From assembly GCF_009756665.1 (NCBI RefSeq), contig NZ_CP037953.1, positions 1,550,001 through 1,614,000 of the forward strand: a stretch of DNA of 64,000 nt. The letters are read 5' to 3'. The notes under the pieces are model-generated. The model made no database searches and was not told where the DNA came from. It saw nothing but the letters and a program-made list of their open reading frames with translations. Below are positions 37,828 through 46,998 of the stretch, piece by piece. The stretch is from Permianibacter aggregans. Lineage in GTDB: Bacteria > Pseudomonadota > Gammaproteobacteria > Enterobacterales > Permianibacteraceae. The position numbers and the translations under genes were made by a program. Position 1 is the stretch's first letter. Each line of letters begins with the position of its first letter.

Positions 37828-38039
37828 GAAAAACTATCTCGCTGATAAGCGCCGCAATCTGATATAACAAGCAGGCGTTTTGTTCTCATTCTCCTGATAT
37901 TGCACAAGTTCGAACAGTCTCGCACCATTCCTGAGCGCGTTCAGGCTGTTTTCGCGACAAAGCCTGCGAACTTTCCGATGTTTCCGCTGGCCCACCATTT
38001 GCTAAACGCCGGTCACCCTCCCCCAGCAAGGTGTCAGTC

Positions 38040-38516
38040 ATGCAAATTCGTCTAGATGATTTATCCGGCCCGGAAGTCGCGGCGTTTCTCGAAGAACATA
38101 TTCAGGACATGCGCTCTGTGTCGCCACCGGAAAGCAGACACGCGCTTGATTTGGAAGCCTTGAAGGCACCGTCGATTCGATTTTGGACGATGTGGCAGGA
38201 TGACTTGCTAATTGGTTGCGGCGCGCTGAAAACCTTGAGCCATGATCACGTTGAATTGAAATCGATGCGCATACGCGCCAGTCATCGCGGTTTGGGGTTT
38301 GCCACCGAGTTGCTGCATTTCCTGTTGGATCAGGCGCGTTGGCAAGGGGCTGAGCGCATCAGCCTGGAAACCGGCTCAATGCCGTTTTTCGCTTCAGCAC
38401 GAGCCCTGTATCGGCGCCACGGCTTTATCGATTGCGCACCATTTGGTGCATACAAGCCCGACCCGAACAGCGTGTTCATGACCCGCTTGGTCGCCAAAGC
38501 ACAAAGAACGGCTTGA
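38040..38516 (+). CDS. GNAT-family N-acetyltransferase
   Basis: 158 residues from ATG 38040, favoured over GTG 38031 because AAGGTG lies just upstream as ribosome site. GNAT motif A reads KSMRIRASHRGLGFATELLHFLL; SARALYRRHGFIDCAPFGAYKPDPNSVFM is typical of the YsnE/PA4866-like subgroup. The substrate is unknown. Confidence 0.9.
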   Translation: MQIRLDDLSGPEVAAFLEEHIQDMRSVSPPESRHALDLEALKAPSIRFWTMWQDDLLIGCGALKTLSHDHVELKSMRIRASHRGLGFATELLHFLLDQARWQGAERISLETGSMPFFASARALYRRHGFIDCAPFGAYKPDPNSVFMTRLVAKAQRTA

Positions 38517-38531
38517 GCCGACGCCTTTACG

Positions 38532-38556
38532 CGGGCCGAGCTAGAGCTTCGGCCCG
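38532..38556 (+). terminator. Hairpin after the GNAT gene
   Basis: CGGGCCGA/TCGGCCCG with inner GCT/AGC. It has no T-run and lies between the acetyltransferase gene and the tonB promoter, so it is a likely transcript end. Confidence 0.45.
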
Positions 38557-38598
38557 TGCCTGATTACAGGGTAGAAAGCAATGTCACCTTCATCTGCA

Positions 38599-38617
38599 AA
38601 TGCAATACATTATCATT
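38599..38617 (+). promoter_or_regulatory. Fur box upstream of tonB
   Basis: AATGCAATACATTATCATT matches the 19-bp Fur consensus, written AATGATAATCATTATCATT, at 15 of 19 positions. It lies 32 bases before the tonB start, as expected for iron-repressed control of the tonB-exbB-exbD operon. Confidence 0.75.
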
Positions 38618-38648
38618 CGCACCCCTATTTTGATCATTCCGGCTCGAC

Positions 38649-39284
38649 ATGCGCCTGGCGATCGTCAGTTTCGTTGTGGTGTTCGGCCTGCATTCGCTGG
38701 CACTCGCTGTCGTGCTGCGCCCGGTTGAGCCGGAGCTGATCCCGCCGAAACCGCTGCCGGTGCGCATAGCGATGGTGACACCGAATGTGCCGGAGCCGAT
38801 TGTCACGCCGCCACCGCCGCAGCCAAAACCCGAACCGCCGAAGCCGGAACCCAAGCCCGAGCCGGTTAAAAAGCCAGCGCCCAAACCGATCAAACAGCCC
38901 GAACCGGTCGCGACGACAGAACCCGTTATCGCCAGTGCGCCGGTTACGCCCAGCCCTGTGGTAGCTGACGCGCCTCCGGTAGTGGCTCCTGTGATTAGCG
39001 AGCCGCGCTTTGACGCCGGCTATTTGAATAACCCAGCGCCAGAATACCCGTCGTTATCGCGCAAACGCGGCGAACAGGGCACGGTGCTACTGCGCGTGCA
39101 TGTGCTGCCGGATGGTCTTCCGGACCAAATCGAATTGGCCGAATCCAGCGGCTTCTCGCGGCTCGATAAAGCCGCGATGCGCACCGTCAACCAATGGCGT
39201 TTTGTGCCGGCCCAGCAAGGCAGCGAAACCGTTGCCGCCTGGGTGCTGGTTCCCGTTACTTTTGAACTGCAATCGGAAAGCTGA
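38649..39284 (+). CDS. tonB: Energy-transducing protein TonB
   Basis: 211 residues. The N-terminal anchor (LAIVSFVVVFGLHSLALAVVL) is followed by a Pro/Glu/Lys-rich periplasm-spanning rod (PPPPQPKPEPPKPEPKPEP) and a C-terminal TonB domain (PAPEYPSLSRKRGEQGTVLLR, RTVNQWRFVPA). It carries proton-motive energy from ExbBD to outer-membrane receptors. First gene of a tonB-exbB-exbD operon under a Fur box. Confidence 0.96.
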   Translation: MRLAIVSFVVVFGLHSLALAVVLRPVEPELIPPKPLPVRIAMVTPNVPEPIVTPPPPQPKPEPPKPEPKPEPVKKPAPKPIKQPEPVATTEPVIASAPVTPSPVVADAPPVVAPVISEPRFDAGYLNNPAPEYPSLSRKRGEQGTVLLRVHVLPDGLPDQIELAESSGFSRLDKAAMRTVNQWRFVPAQQGSETVAAWVLVPVTFELQSES

Positions 39285-39285
39285 A

Positions 39286-40008
39286 ATGAGTGTGAATTCC
39301 CCTTACGGCATCGCCTCGCTCTGGGCTCAGGGCGACTGGGTGATCAAAACCATCGCGATACTGCTGTTGATCATGTCGGTGCTGAGCTGGACGGTGATGG
39401 CCGTCAAGGCGGTGCAGTTGATGCGCCAGCGGCGCCGGGCCCGGATGGTCAGCGAGCAGTTCTGGCATGCCCAGAGCTTTGATCAAGCGTTGTCTGCACT
39501 TGGTGATGCCCGTCGTAACCCGTTTCGTCAATTGGCGGAAGAAGCACGCAGCGCCGTCGAGCACCACGCTCAGCATCGCGGCGACCTGCACGCACAGCTG
39601 AATATTTCCGACTGGTTAACGAGCTGCCTGCGCCGGGCCATCGAGAATGCCACGGCGCAATTGCAGGCTGGTTTGGCCGTGCTGGCCACCATTGGCTCGA
39701 CCGCGCCGTTCATTGGTTTGTTCGGCACGGTCTGGGGCATTTACCACGCGCTGATCGCGATTGGCGTATCCGGCCAAGCGAGCATCGACAAAGTGGCAGG
39801 CCCGGTCGGCGAAGCGGTGGTGATGACCGCGTTTGGTCTGTTCGTCGCGATACCAGCGGTCATGGGTTACAACGCGCTGACCCGCGCCAATAAAGCATTG
39901 GTGATGGGCCTGTCGTCATTCGCCCATGATCTGCACGCCTACTTCATCACCGGTTCGCGTCTACGCAGCCGCGACTCGGCACCACGGCTTGCCGTGGGGG
40001 CTCATTAA
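39286..40008 (+). CDS. exbB: Biopolymer transport protein ExbB
   Basis: 240 residues from ATG 39286, one base after the tonB stop; the frame runs further upstream but through tonB. It has three membrane segments. The conserved MotA/TolQ/ExbB channel region is present (LAVLATIGSTAPFIGLFGTVWGIYHALIAIG and VGEAVVMTAFGLFVAIPAVMGYNALTR). It forms the proton-driven motor with ExbD and TonB in the inner membrane. Confidence 0.96.
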   Translation: MSVNSPYGIASLWAQGDWVIKTIAILLLIMSVLSWTVMAVKAVQLMRQRRRARMVSEQFWHAQSFDQALSALGDARRNPFRQLAEEARSAVEHHAQHRGDLHAQLNISDWLTSCLRRAIENATAQLQAGLAVLATIGSTAPFIGLFGTVWGIYHALIAIGVSGQASIDKVAGPVGEAVVMTAFGLFVAIPAVMGYNALTRANKALVMGLSSFAHDLHAYFITGSRLRSRDSAPRLAVGAH

Positions 40009-40451
40009 TGGCGTTTGGAAGCGGCGAATTCGATGGCCCGGATGAGATCATGAGCGAAATCAACATGACGCCGCTGGTCGACGTTATGTTGGTGCTGCTG
40101 ATTATTTTCATTCTGGCCGTACCGGTGCTAACCCGTATGCTGCCAGTCGACCTGCCAGAAACCGATGGCGCCGAACAAGCCGCCGAACCGGATGCCAATC
40201 AACTTGGCATCGCCACCGACGGAGCGCTGATGTGGAACGAGCAGCCACTGCGCGATGACGAGCTGGCGACACTGGCCACGCAAAAACCGCAGCCAGAGCT
40301 GCAAATCCAGGCCGACAAACAGGTGCCGTTTGAAAAAGTGGCGCAAGTGTTGGCCACCGCGCAGGCCGCCAAGCTGGAAAAACTGAGCTTTTTGACCGAG
40401 CCGCCCCTAGAACAAGCCGGCTCTGTTCTGCTTCAGAAAAATAGTGTCTAG
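40008..40451 (+). CDS. exbD: Biopolymer transport protein ExbD
   Basis: 147 residues, sharing one base with the exbB stop. The conserved MSEINMTPLVDVMLVLLIIF contains the proton-carrying Asp of the single membrane helix; a periplasmic domain follows (ELQIQADKQVPFEKVAQVLATAQAAKLEKL). Motor subunit with ExbB. Confidence 0.96.
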   Translation: MAFGSGEFDGPDEIMSEINMTPLVDVMLVLLIIFILAVPVLTRMLPVDLPETDGAEQAAEPDANQLGIATDGALMWNEQPLRDDELATLATQKPQPELQIQADKQVPFEKVAQVLATAQAAKLEKLSFLTEPPLEQAGSVLLQKNSV

Positions 40452-40467
40452 AACAGACTGAACATTA

Positions 40468-40486
40468 AATGCTGATCATTATCTTT
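40468..40486 (+). promoter_or_regulatory. Fur box in front of a decayed receptor gene
   Basis: AATGCTGATCATTATCTTT matches the Fur consensus at 16 of 19 positions, 50 bases before the remnant receptor start codon. The site has outlived the gene it controlled. Confidence 0.72.
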
Positions 40487-40535
40487 TGCCCCCTGATTTT
40501 GATCTAGCTCAACACCAATCTTCGTGGGGACCCCT

Positions 40536-40740
40536 ATGCCATTCCGCAAAACACCTCTGGCCGCCGCCATTTGCCGCCCAGGCTGCCGACCAGAAGCAAG
40601 GCGAAACCCGCCTGCCGGAAGTGAAAGTAACTGCCGAGCAGGAGGCACCAGCCTATAAACCAGAAGAAGTCTCATCACCGAAATTCACTGCACCGCTACG
40701 CGACACATCGGTGTCGGTCACCGTGGTTCCGCGTTGGTGC
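40536..40740 (+). pseudogene. Remnant of a TonB-dependent siderophore-type receptor
   Basis: ATG 40536 starts MPFRKTPLAAAIC, the beginning of a receptor signal peptide. The frame then changes near 40569, where the hydrophobic core seems deleted, and continues as FAAQAADQKQGETRLPEVKV, then TAEQ and SSPKFTAPLRDTSVSVTVVP, the start of a plug domain. Homology stops at about 40733, so nearly the whole plug and barrel are missing. A Fur box is still present upstream. It is a clear gene relic beside tonB-exbBD. Confidence 0.8.
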
Positions 40741-40778
40741 GACGCTGGGCGAATACTTGATTTCACTTTATTAGAATT

Positions 40779-40843
40779 GTCCGATTGAAATCGGACCTAC
40801 AGAACCGCGAACACCGCAGAGGTAGGTTCGAATTTATTCGAAC
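40779..40843. repeat. REP-like palindromes, copy 1
   Basis: GTCCGATT-GA-AATCGGAC (40779-40796) and GTTCGAAT-TT-ATTCGAAC (40826-40843, preceded by GGTAG). The same design recurs at 48579-48683. Confidence 0.7.
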
Positions 40844-40872
40844 AATAAGCCGGAGAATGCTGAACACCACCT

Positions 40873-43419
40873 TCAATATACGTCTCGATTATAACTCCCC
40901 GCCAAGGCCAGTTCCGTAACAGCCGCTTCGCCAAGAATTTGCTTTAGCGTTTGATCAACGGCTTGCGACATGCCCACCATGCTGCCGCAAACATAGATCG
41001 CGGCACCATTGCTGAGCCATTGCTTCAACTCATCACTAGCGGCCAGCAATTTATCCTGCACGTACACACGTTGCTGCTGGTCGCGTGAGAACGCGACATC
41101 AACACGTGCCAGCACACCAGTTTGCTGCCAGCGCTCAATTTCTTCTCGGTAGTAGAAATCAAACTCAGCGTTGCGCTCACCAAACAACAGCCAATTGTTG
41201 TTGGCACCGGCCAATTCACGCGCGCGGATATGCGCACGCAAAGCTGATAGGCCCGAACCATTGCCAATCAAGATCATCGGCTTATTCATCTCACGGCAGT
41301 GAAAACGTTCGTTGCGCACAACACGCATCGGCAAGGTATCGCCAATGTTCAATTGCTCGGTCAGCCAACCGGAAGCAAGACCGAGTTTTCCGTCGCTGCG
41401 CTGCGATTGCCGCACCAGCAACCACAGCGAACCATCTTCCGGCACGGAAGCAATGGAATACGAGCGCGGGCGTAATGGCAGCAGACGTTTGCTGACCAGT
41501 TCCAGCTTCCAGTTTTTTGCCAGTTGCGGTTCTGGCAGTTCACGTTTGCTGAGCCATTGCGGCAACGGTTCGCCGTCGATTTCGGCATCGCTAGGCCAAC
41601 CGGTTGCTTGCAGCCAATCGCTGATGGTTTGTTCGCTGTGTGTTGGCAATACATCGATCAGATCGCCGGCTTGCCATTCGAGTTGGCCATCCAGCGGTTG
41701 CAATGCCAAATGAAACATCGCCTCACCGGCACTGCCTTCGTTCAGGCAGCGTCGCTCACTGAGGCACCAGCTGGTGTAGTTGTCAGCAAAGGTTTTGATT
41801 TCCGGCATCGTCGTCTTGGTCAGGGTTTGCAGATGTTGTCGCCATTGTTCGATCGCTTGCGGATCGCCATTATCCACTTCGACACGCTCGAACAGTGCTT
41901 TGGCGCCGTTGCCGGACAGCCATTGCTCCAGTTTGCGACCGAACGCGCAGAAGGTTTCGTATTGTTTATCGCCGAGTGCCAGCACGGCGAAACTCAAGCA
42001 CTCCAGCGAGCTTTGCTCAGGCATCAAGCGTCGCACAAATCCTTGCGCGGCGTCCGGTGCTTCGCCATCACCAAAGGTGCTGACGACAAACAACGCCTTG
42101 TCGTATTGCGACAATTGTTCGCGCTCGATCGCAGCCAAAGGTTTGACGGTAACCGGCACGCCAGCGGCCTGCAATGCACCCGCCGTTTGCCAGGCCAGTT
42201 GTTCGGCAAAACCGGTTTGGCTGGCGAAACTGATCAAGGTTTGTTGACCAGCTGCGTTCGCGGTTGTGAAGCCGCTGGCGGTAGCGCGCGCCGCTTTTTT
42301 CTTGCGGCGACGGTCAAGATAAAGCATCCAACCGCTAATCGCGAACAGCGGCATCAGCGCGCTGGCAATCATGATGATGATGAGGCCGACGAGGCCGAAG
42401 AACTCACCGGTGTGCAACACGAACATGCTGCGAATCAACTTGCCGCCAGCCGGTAAATCGGCATAGCGCTCATGTTTGGTGACGCTCAAATCACCGGCTT
42501 GCAGCGCCAACGTATTGCTGGCCCGGCTATGTGCCGGCTCGGCATCAAGATAGCGAAACTCGACCGGCCGCCCTGCTTTCTCCGGCAAGCGCATCGTGAC
42601 GCTGGAGAGCCCGGCTGGCAGCTGGCGTTCGAACGCCTGCCAAACGTTATCGACATCGATTTCCGGACGTGGCGCTTTTTCCGCACACTCACCGCGCTGG
42701 GTTTTCTCTTGACCTGATGCCTGTGCTTGTTGTTGCTGCGCTGGTGGATTCGGCCTTGGCGTGCCGGTTAAATCGTAAAGCGCGTTGCGATACCAATCGT
42801 AGGACCAATACAAACCGGTCAACGCCGACAACAAGTAAACGATCAACACCCAAGTGCCGACTGCGGCGTGCATCTGCCAGAGAAAACTGCGACCTTTCAG
42901 CGCCCAACTAAAGCTCAGCCAAGTGCGCCAATTGCCGAGCTGACGCGGCCAGCGCAAATAAAGTCCGGTGCAGCACATCAGAATCAAGATAAGTGCCGAA
43001 GCGCCGGTGATGGCCTTGCCTGTATCACCAGCGGCCAAGCGACGATGGATATCTTCCATCAAGTGCACTAAATCGTGGCCGCGCTCGGGCTTGCCAAGCA
43101 GCGCGCCGGTGTACGGGTTCTGGTAATGCCAATCGCCACGGCGACCGCCTTCAAAACCGATTTGCCCGGCATCGTCCGGCGCCATCGAACGGGTTATGCC
43201 GATAATCGCTTTATCCGGCATTTGTTCACGGGCCTTGGCGACCAGCTCGGAGGGCGCCAACGCGCGCTCGCCTGGCTCGACAGTCATCACTTCCGGGTTC
43301 AACAGGCGCAGGATGTCCTGCTCGAACGACAGCGTGGCACCGGTAATACCCATGACCGCCAACACCACACCAGCGGTGATGCCCAAGAACCAGTGAATTT
43401 GAAACCAGAAACGTTTCAC
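40873..43419 (-). CDS. PepSY-TM/flavodoxin/ferredoxin-reductase fusion, putative ferric reductase
   Basis: About 848 residues from GTG 43419 (MKRFWFQIHWFLGITAGVVL); TTG 43449 would add ten residues but leaves only eight bases to the Fur box. The N-terminal PepSY-TM module with four membrane helices (about 350 residues) is followed by a flavodoxin domain (ISFASQTGFAEQLAWQ, LGDKQYETFC). An FAD domain (RPRSYSIASV) and an NADPH domain (IGNGSGLSALRAHIR, LLFGERN, YVCGSMVGMS) follow, ending SYNRDVY as in CysJ. It is predicted to carry electrons from NADPH across the membrane, probably reducing ferric siderophores; the function is inferred from architecture and Fur control. Confidence 0.88.
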   Translation of the reverse strand: MKRFWFQIHWFLGITAGVVLAVMGITGATLSFEQDILRLLNPEVMTVEPGERALAPSELVAKAREQMPDKAIIGITRSMAPDDAGQIGFEGGRRGDWHYQNPYTGALLGKPERGHDLVHLMEDIHRRLAAGDTGKAITGASALILILMCCTGLYLRWPRQLGNWRTWLSFSWALKGRSFLWQMHAAVGTWVLIVYLLSALTGLYWSYDWYRNALYDLTGTPRPNPPAQQQQAQASGQEKTQRGECAEKAPRPEIDVDNVWQAFERQLPAGLSSVTMRLPEKAGRPVEFRYLDAEPAHSRASNTLALQAGDLSVTKHERYADLPAGGKLIRSMFVLHTGEFFGLVGLIIIMIASALMPLFAISGWMLYLDRRRKKKAARATASGFTTANAAGQQTLISFASQTGFAEQLAWQTAGALQAAGVPVTVKPLAAIEREQLSQYDKALFVVSTFGDGEAPDAAQGFVRRLMPEQSSLECLSFAVLALGDKQYETFCAFGRKLEQWLSGNGAKALFERVEVDNGDPQAIEQWRQHLQTLTKTTMPEIKTFADNYTSWCLSERRCLNEGSAGEAMFHLALQPLDGQLEWQAGDLIDVLPTHSEQTISDWLQATGWPSDAEIDGEPLPQWLSKRELPEPQLAKNWKLELVSKRLLPLRPRSYSIASVPEDGSLWLLVRQSQRSDGKLGLASGWLTEQLNIGDTLPMRVVRNERFHCREMNKPMILIGNGSGLSALRAHIRARELAGANNNWLLFGERNAEFDFYYREEIERWQQTGVLARVDVAFSRDQQQRVYVQDKLLAASDELKQWLSNGAAIYVCGSMVGMSQAVDQTLKQILGEAAVTELALAGSYNRDVY

Positions 43420-43457
43420 AACGACGTACCCGAGACCGAGGAACGGCAATCAGTGCA

Positions 43458-43476
43458 AACGATAATGATTATCAAA
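43458..43476 (-). promoter_or_regulatory. Fur box of the PepSY-reductase gene
   Basis: On the minus strand TTTGATAATCATTATCGTT matches the Fur consensus at 16 of 19 positions with an unbroken TGATAATCATTATC core. It is the best Fur site in the window. Confidence 0.85.
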
Positions 43477-43558
43477 CTCGGAAGATAGTCGTTTTCATGA
43501 AGAGATTGTGGAAAATCGCATCTTGGGCTTGCTACGGGTTACCGCCACACCCGCGCGT

Positions 43559-44011
43559 TCACGGCTTGGCCTTGTCCGCAGTGGCGCCCTGTTTGCGCCA
43601 GACTTCGTATTCAACCCGGCGGCCATCCTGCCAGCGTTCGTTGCACCAAAGCTCGCCATCCCGTCGAAAACGAAACGCGTAAACCGTGGCCGTCTCCATC
43701 GGATAGGAAACAAAGCGCGGCGTTTCGACATAACGCTCACCTTCAACCTGATAGGTGCCTGCGCCAGCAGCCCAGAACTTGTCGCCGGCCATGCTGATGA
43801 ATTGGTAATGACCATCCGCGAGCAATTTCACCGATTTCATCCCCAGCGTTTGATAGTCAACCAGCTTTCCTGAGCCATCAACATATTCACCAGAAACGAG
43901 CTCCCACACGCCATTGAAATCATTGGCGTTGGCATGACCTATGGCGACACAACAATACAGAGCACAAATCGACAGACTTTTCCGTAACATCCTTGTTCTG
44001 ACTTTTTTCAT
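43559..44011 (-). CDS. Exported lipocalin-like protein
   Basis: 150 residues, or 143 if the second Met at 43990 is used, which would give a better signal peptide (MLRKSLSICALYCCVAIGHA). The mature part begins FNGVWELVSGEYVDGSGKLV and has a beta-barrel pattern like DUF4488/lipocalin-like proteins. Ligand unknown. Confidence 0.72.
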   Translation of the reverse strand: MKKVRTRMLRKSLSICALYCCVAIGHANANDFNGVWELVSGEYVDGSGKLVDYQTLGMKSVKLLADGHYQFISMAGDKFWAAGAGTYQVEGERYVETPRFVSYPMETATVYAFRFRRDGELWCNERWQDGRRVEYEVWRKQGATADKAKP

Positions 44012-44121
44012 TCAAGGTAGGTCGAGTGTAAAACCCGTTCGCGAAGCCGGTCATGAGCATTGAGCATATTGGCGGCACCACGTTAGACTGCGGACGTTAA
44101 ACGAAAAGCATACGATGAACG

Positions 44122-44448
44122 ATGAAACTTCTGTTTGTCTGCACCGAGAATCGCTTGCGTAGCCCGACTGCAGAGGTAGTGTTTGCCCAAATGCCGGGAA
44201 TCGAAGCATTGAGCTGCGGCACCAATCGCGACGCCGAAACACCATTGACTGGTGACCTGGTGCAATGGGCCGACGTGATCCTGGTCATGGAAAAATTTCA
44301 TCGGCAAAAAGTCGCGCAGCGATTTCCGAAATTGCTGAAAGACAAACGACTCGTTTGCCTTGATATTCCGGATCACTACGATTACCTGCAACCGGAACTG
44401 ATTGCGCTACTGCAGCGGCGAGTCGCGAAAGTCTTGAACCTGAATTGA
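44122..44448 (+). CDS. Short low-molecular-weight phosphotyrosine phosphatase-like protein
   Basis: 108 residues, shorter than classical LMW-PTPs (about 150). The active-site loop C-x5-R is present as CTENRLRS with Cys7 and Arg13. A DIPDHYDY segment near 89 is placed like the general-acid loop of the family. Substrate unknown; it could act on protein or arsenate-like substrates. Confidence 0.82.
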   Translation: MKLLFVCTENRLRSPTAEVVFAQMPGIEALSCGTNRDAETPLTGDLVQWADVILVMEKFHRQKVAQRFPKLLKDKRLVCLDIPDHYDYLQPELIALLQRRVAKVLNLN

Positions 44449-44518
44449 TGTTGGCACGCAAGCACAAATCTCGTGCCGACAAGGCGTGCCGTAGCTAAGA
44501 TAAGTTATCCTTGATCGG

Positions 44519-45280
44519 ATGGCTTCGATTATGTCCTCTTCGCCACACAGTCCGTTGCACCGGGAACACCAGCCAGACGCCATTCGGCGACGCTTGCGAA
44601 AGCCGCCCAGTGCCAGTCATTTGCCCGATGCCGTACTCGGCGGTATTGATGGCTGTGTTACGACTTTTGCCGTGGTGTCCGGCACGATTGGCGCCGGGTT
44701 TGATCCGATTGTCGCGCTGATTCTCGGCATCGCCAATTTAATCGCCGACGGCTTCAGCATGGCGATCAGCAACTCTCAGGCCATTCGCGCCCAGCACGAA
44801 CACATCCAGCATGCACGACAAATCGAAACGATGCATATCGAAACGATTCCGGAAGGTGAGCGCGAAGAAATTCGGGAGATTTTCCGCCAGAAAGGTTTTG
44901 ATGGTGAAACCCTGGAACGCATCGTCAGCACCATTACCGAAGATAAAAATCGCTGGCTCGATACCATGCTGCGCGAAGAATGGGGTTTGTCGACCAACCT
45001 GCCCGTTCCCTGGCGTTCCGGAGTTGCGACCTTTCTGGCGTTTGTCGGCGTTGGCCTGATGCCTTTGCTGCCATTTCTATGGCCCGAACTCGACACCAAC
45101 ACACGATTTGCGATCAGCGCATCGCTGGCCGCGCTCATGTTTTTCTCGATCGGTTGGCTGAAAGGCCGAGTACTGCAACAGCGAGCCTGGCGCGCCGGAT
45201 TGCAAACGCTATTTACTGGCGGCAGCGCGGCGATGCTCGCTTACATCGCCGGGCATGGTTTACGCCTTTGGTTGAACTGA
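44519..45280 (+). CDS. VIT1/CCC1-family iron/manganese transporter
   Basis: 253 residues (ATG 44531 is an alternative start). The first helix pair has [22 protein letters not shown] and [17 protein letters not shown] cytosolic Glu-rich metal-binding loop follows ([24 protein letters not shown]), then three C-terminal helices. This matches CCC1-like exporters that remove Fe2+ or Mn2+ from the cytoplasm. Its last 21 bases overlap the end of the convergent CDF gene. Confidence 0.9.
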   Translation: MASIMSSSPHSPLHREHQPDAIRRRLRKPPSASHLPDAVLGGIDGCVTTFAVVSGTIGAGFDPIVALILGIANLIADGFSMAISNSQAIRAQHEHIQHARQIETMHIETIPEGEREEIREIFRQKGFDGETLERIVSTITEDKNRWLDTMLREEWGLSTNLPVPWRSGVATFLAFVGVGLMPLLPFLWPELDTNTRFAISASLAALMFFSIGWLKGRVLQQRAWRAGLQTLFTGGSAAMLAYIAGHGLRLWLN

Positions 45281-46219
45281 AGAATGCTCCAAGGGTTCGT
45301 AATCACCATAAGCCCGCTCATCTTCGAGCGGCTCCAAATGAATGCTGAGCACCAGATTCGGTAGTTGCTGTCGCACATCTTCCTCAATGGCTTCTGCCAG
45401 ATCATGTGCTTGCAACATGGTCCAACGGCCAGGAACCAATACATGCACCGTGGCGAATGCGCGTCGCCCTGCACGACGATGACGCAGTGCATGCCATTTC
45501 AGTGGCGTCTGGCAGTGATGCTTCAGGATCTTGGTCAATGTCTGTGCGCTTTCGGCGTCGAGCGCTTCATCCATCAACCCGCTCCAGGCGCGGTAAATCA
45601 GCATGCCGCCAGTCCAGAAAATATTGATCGCCACCAATAGCGCAATCACCGGATCCAGCCACCACCAGCCGCTAATCCCAACAATACCAATCGCCGCGAT
45701 AACGCCAACCGAGGTCCAGACATCGGTCAACAAATGATGGCCATCGGATTCCAGTGTCAATGAATGATGTTGCTTGCCGATGTTCATCAACTTCCAGCCA
45801 ACGACACCGTTGATCACCGAGGCAATTGCGGCCAACACCGCACCGAGCCCAATTGCCTGCAAATCCATTGGATTCAACAACCGATCAATCGAGGCCCAGG
45901 CAATGCCAATCGCCGCCAGCAGAATCAAACCGCCCTCAAAACCACCAGCGAAATATTCAATTTTGTCGTGCCCGAAATGATGATTGTCATCAGCCGGCGC
46001 TTCGGCAACCCGGACGGCAATCACGGCAAAAATCGCCGCGACCAGATTGACGATCGATTCCATCGCATCGGACAGCAGACCAACGGAATCGGTCCACCAC
46101 CAGGCCGCCAGTTTCAGCGCAATGGTCAATACCGCAGCCAGTACCGACAGCCAGGCCCATTTCTCCAGCGAAGGGGGAAGCGAAGCCGGCGTAGCGTGGT
46201 GATATTCGTGTTCAGTCAT
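45260..46219 (-). CDS. Cation diffusion facilitator (FieF-type) metal exporter
   Basis: 319 residues with six membrane helices. Metal-site motifs are [12 protein letters not shown] in helix 2 and HHLLTD (HxxxD) in helix 5; [14 protein letters not shown] follows helix 3. The C-terminal cytosolic domain has [20 protein letters not shown]. It is expected to expel Zn2+ or Fe2+. Its start overlaps the stop of the preceding membrane protein by four bases. Confidence 0.93.
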   Translation of the reverse strand: MTEHEYHHATPASLPPSLEKWAWLSVLAAVLTIALKLAAWWWTDSVGLLSDAMESIVNLVAAIFAVIAVRVAEAPADDNHHFGHDKIEYFAGGFEGGLILLAAIGIAWASIDRLLNPMDLQAIGLGAVLAAIASVINGVVGWKLMNIGKQHHSLTLESDGHHLLTDVWTSVGVIAAIGIVGISGWWWLDPVIALLVAINIFWTGGMLIYRAWSGLMDEALDAESAQTLTKILKHHCQTPLKWHALRHRRAGRRAFATVHVLVPGRWTMLQAHDLAEAIEEDVRQQLPNLVLSIHLEPLEDERAYGDYEPLEHSSVQPKA

Positions 46220-46803
46220 GGAATGGAGGTCGATTGCAGGGTGGATCGTTCGCGAATATCAATCGGCATCGATTGCAGACGCTCACAGTATTTTTGATCT
46301 TGCAGTAACGGCCACCACTCGTACAGGAAAATTTCCACCGGCCGCCACATTGCCACCCAACCGAGAATGACGACGCCAGTGTTCAGCAAGGTATGATGCA
46401 ACACCGGCTGATTGAACACCGTCAACGCCAGGGTCTGACACAACACCAAAAAAATCAGACCGACCACCAGTGCCTTGCGGCCGATGCGCAACAAATGCCG
46501 GCGTTGCTGGTGCAGTTTCAACGCCCGGTAATAAAAATAATGGTGAATGGCATGAGCCAAATCGTTGCGTGTGGACTCATCCGGCAGAATCGGAAAATAC
46601 AGCACGATTTTGACTTTTCTTTCGTCTGCCAATTCACGTGCAGCTTCCAGCAAGTATTGCGCGGCTTCCGCATCCAACTCGCGCTGATGAAACGGTGCCG
46701 GGTCAAGCAAGCTATAAAGCTGGCGAGGTTCCTGCAGCTTCAGGGCAATACAGCGAGTATCGCCTTCACTCGGGTATAACTGGCGCAGCGCGTCGCGGTC
46801 CAT
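46216..46803 (-). CDS. Uncharacterised membrane protein
   Basis: 195 residues. A soluble N-domain (YPSEGDTRCIALKLQEPRQL, KVKIVLYFPILPDE) is followed by two helices (VVGLIFLVLCQTLALTVF and TLLNTGVVILGWVAMWRPVEIFLYEWW). It is translationally coupled to the CDF exporter. Function unknown; a partner role in metal export is only suggested by the coupling. Confidence 0.8.
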   Translation of the reverse strand: MDRDALRQLYPSEGDTRCIALKLQEPRQLYSLLDPAPFHQRELDAEAAQYLLEAARELADERKVKIVLYFPILPDESTRNDLAHAIHHYFYYRALKLHQQRRHLLRIGRKALVVGLIFLVLCQTLALTVFNQPVLHHTLLNTGVVILGWVAMWRPVEIFLYEWWPLLQDQKYCERLQSMPIDIRERSTLQSTSIP

Positions 46804-46998
46804 GTTTTTGTCTCAACGCCTTGGGTAGCTAGCCTGCAAGCATAATCTCTGGCGATGACAAGCGCTGCTTTGACCAACGAGGGGAATGACACAAGATGGC
46901 CGGATTTGTCCGCTTTTGGTCCAGCGCCGGCCTCTTTTATGGCATTGAACGAACTTACACTGGCCTCCTATCACCTACCCCGGCACAGGAGCCAAGCT

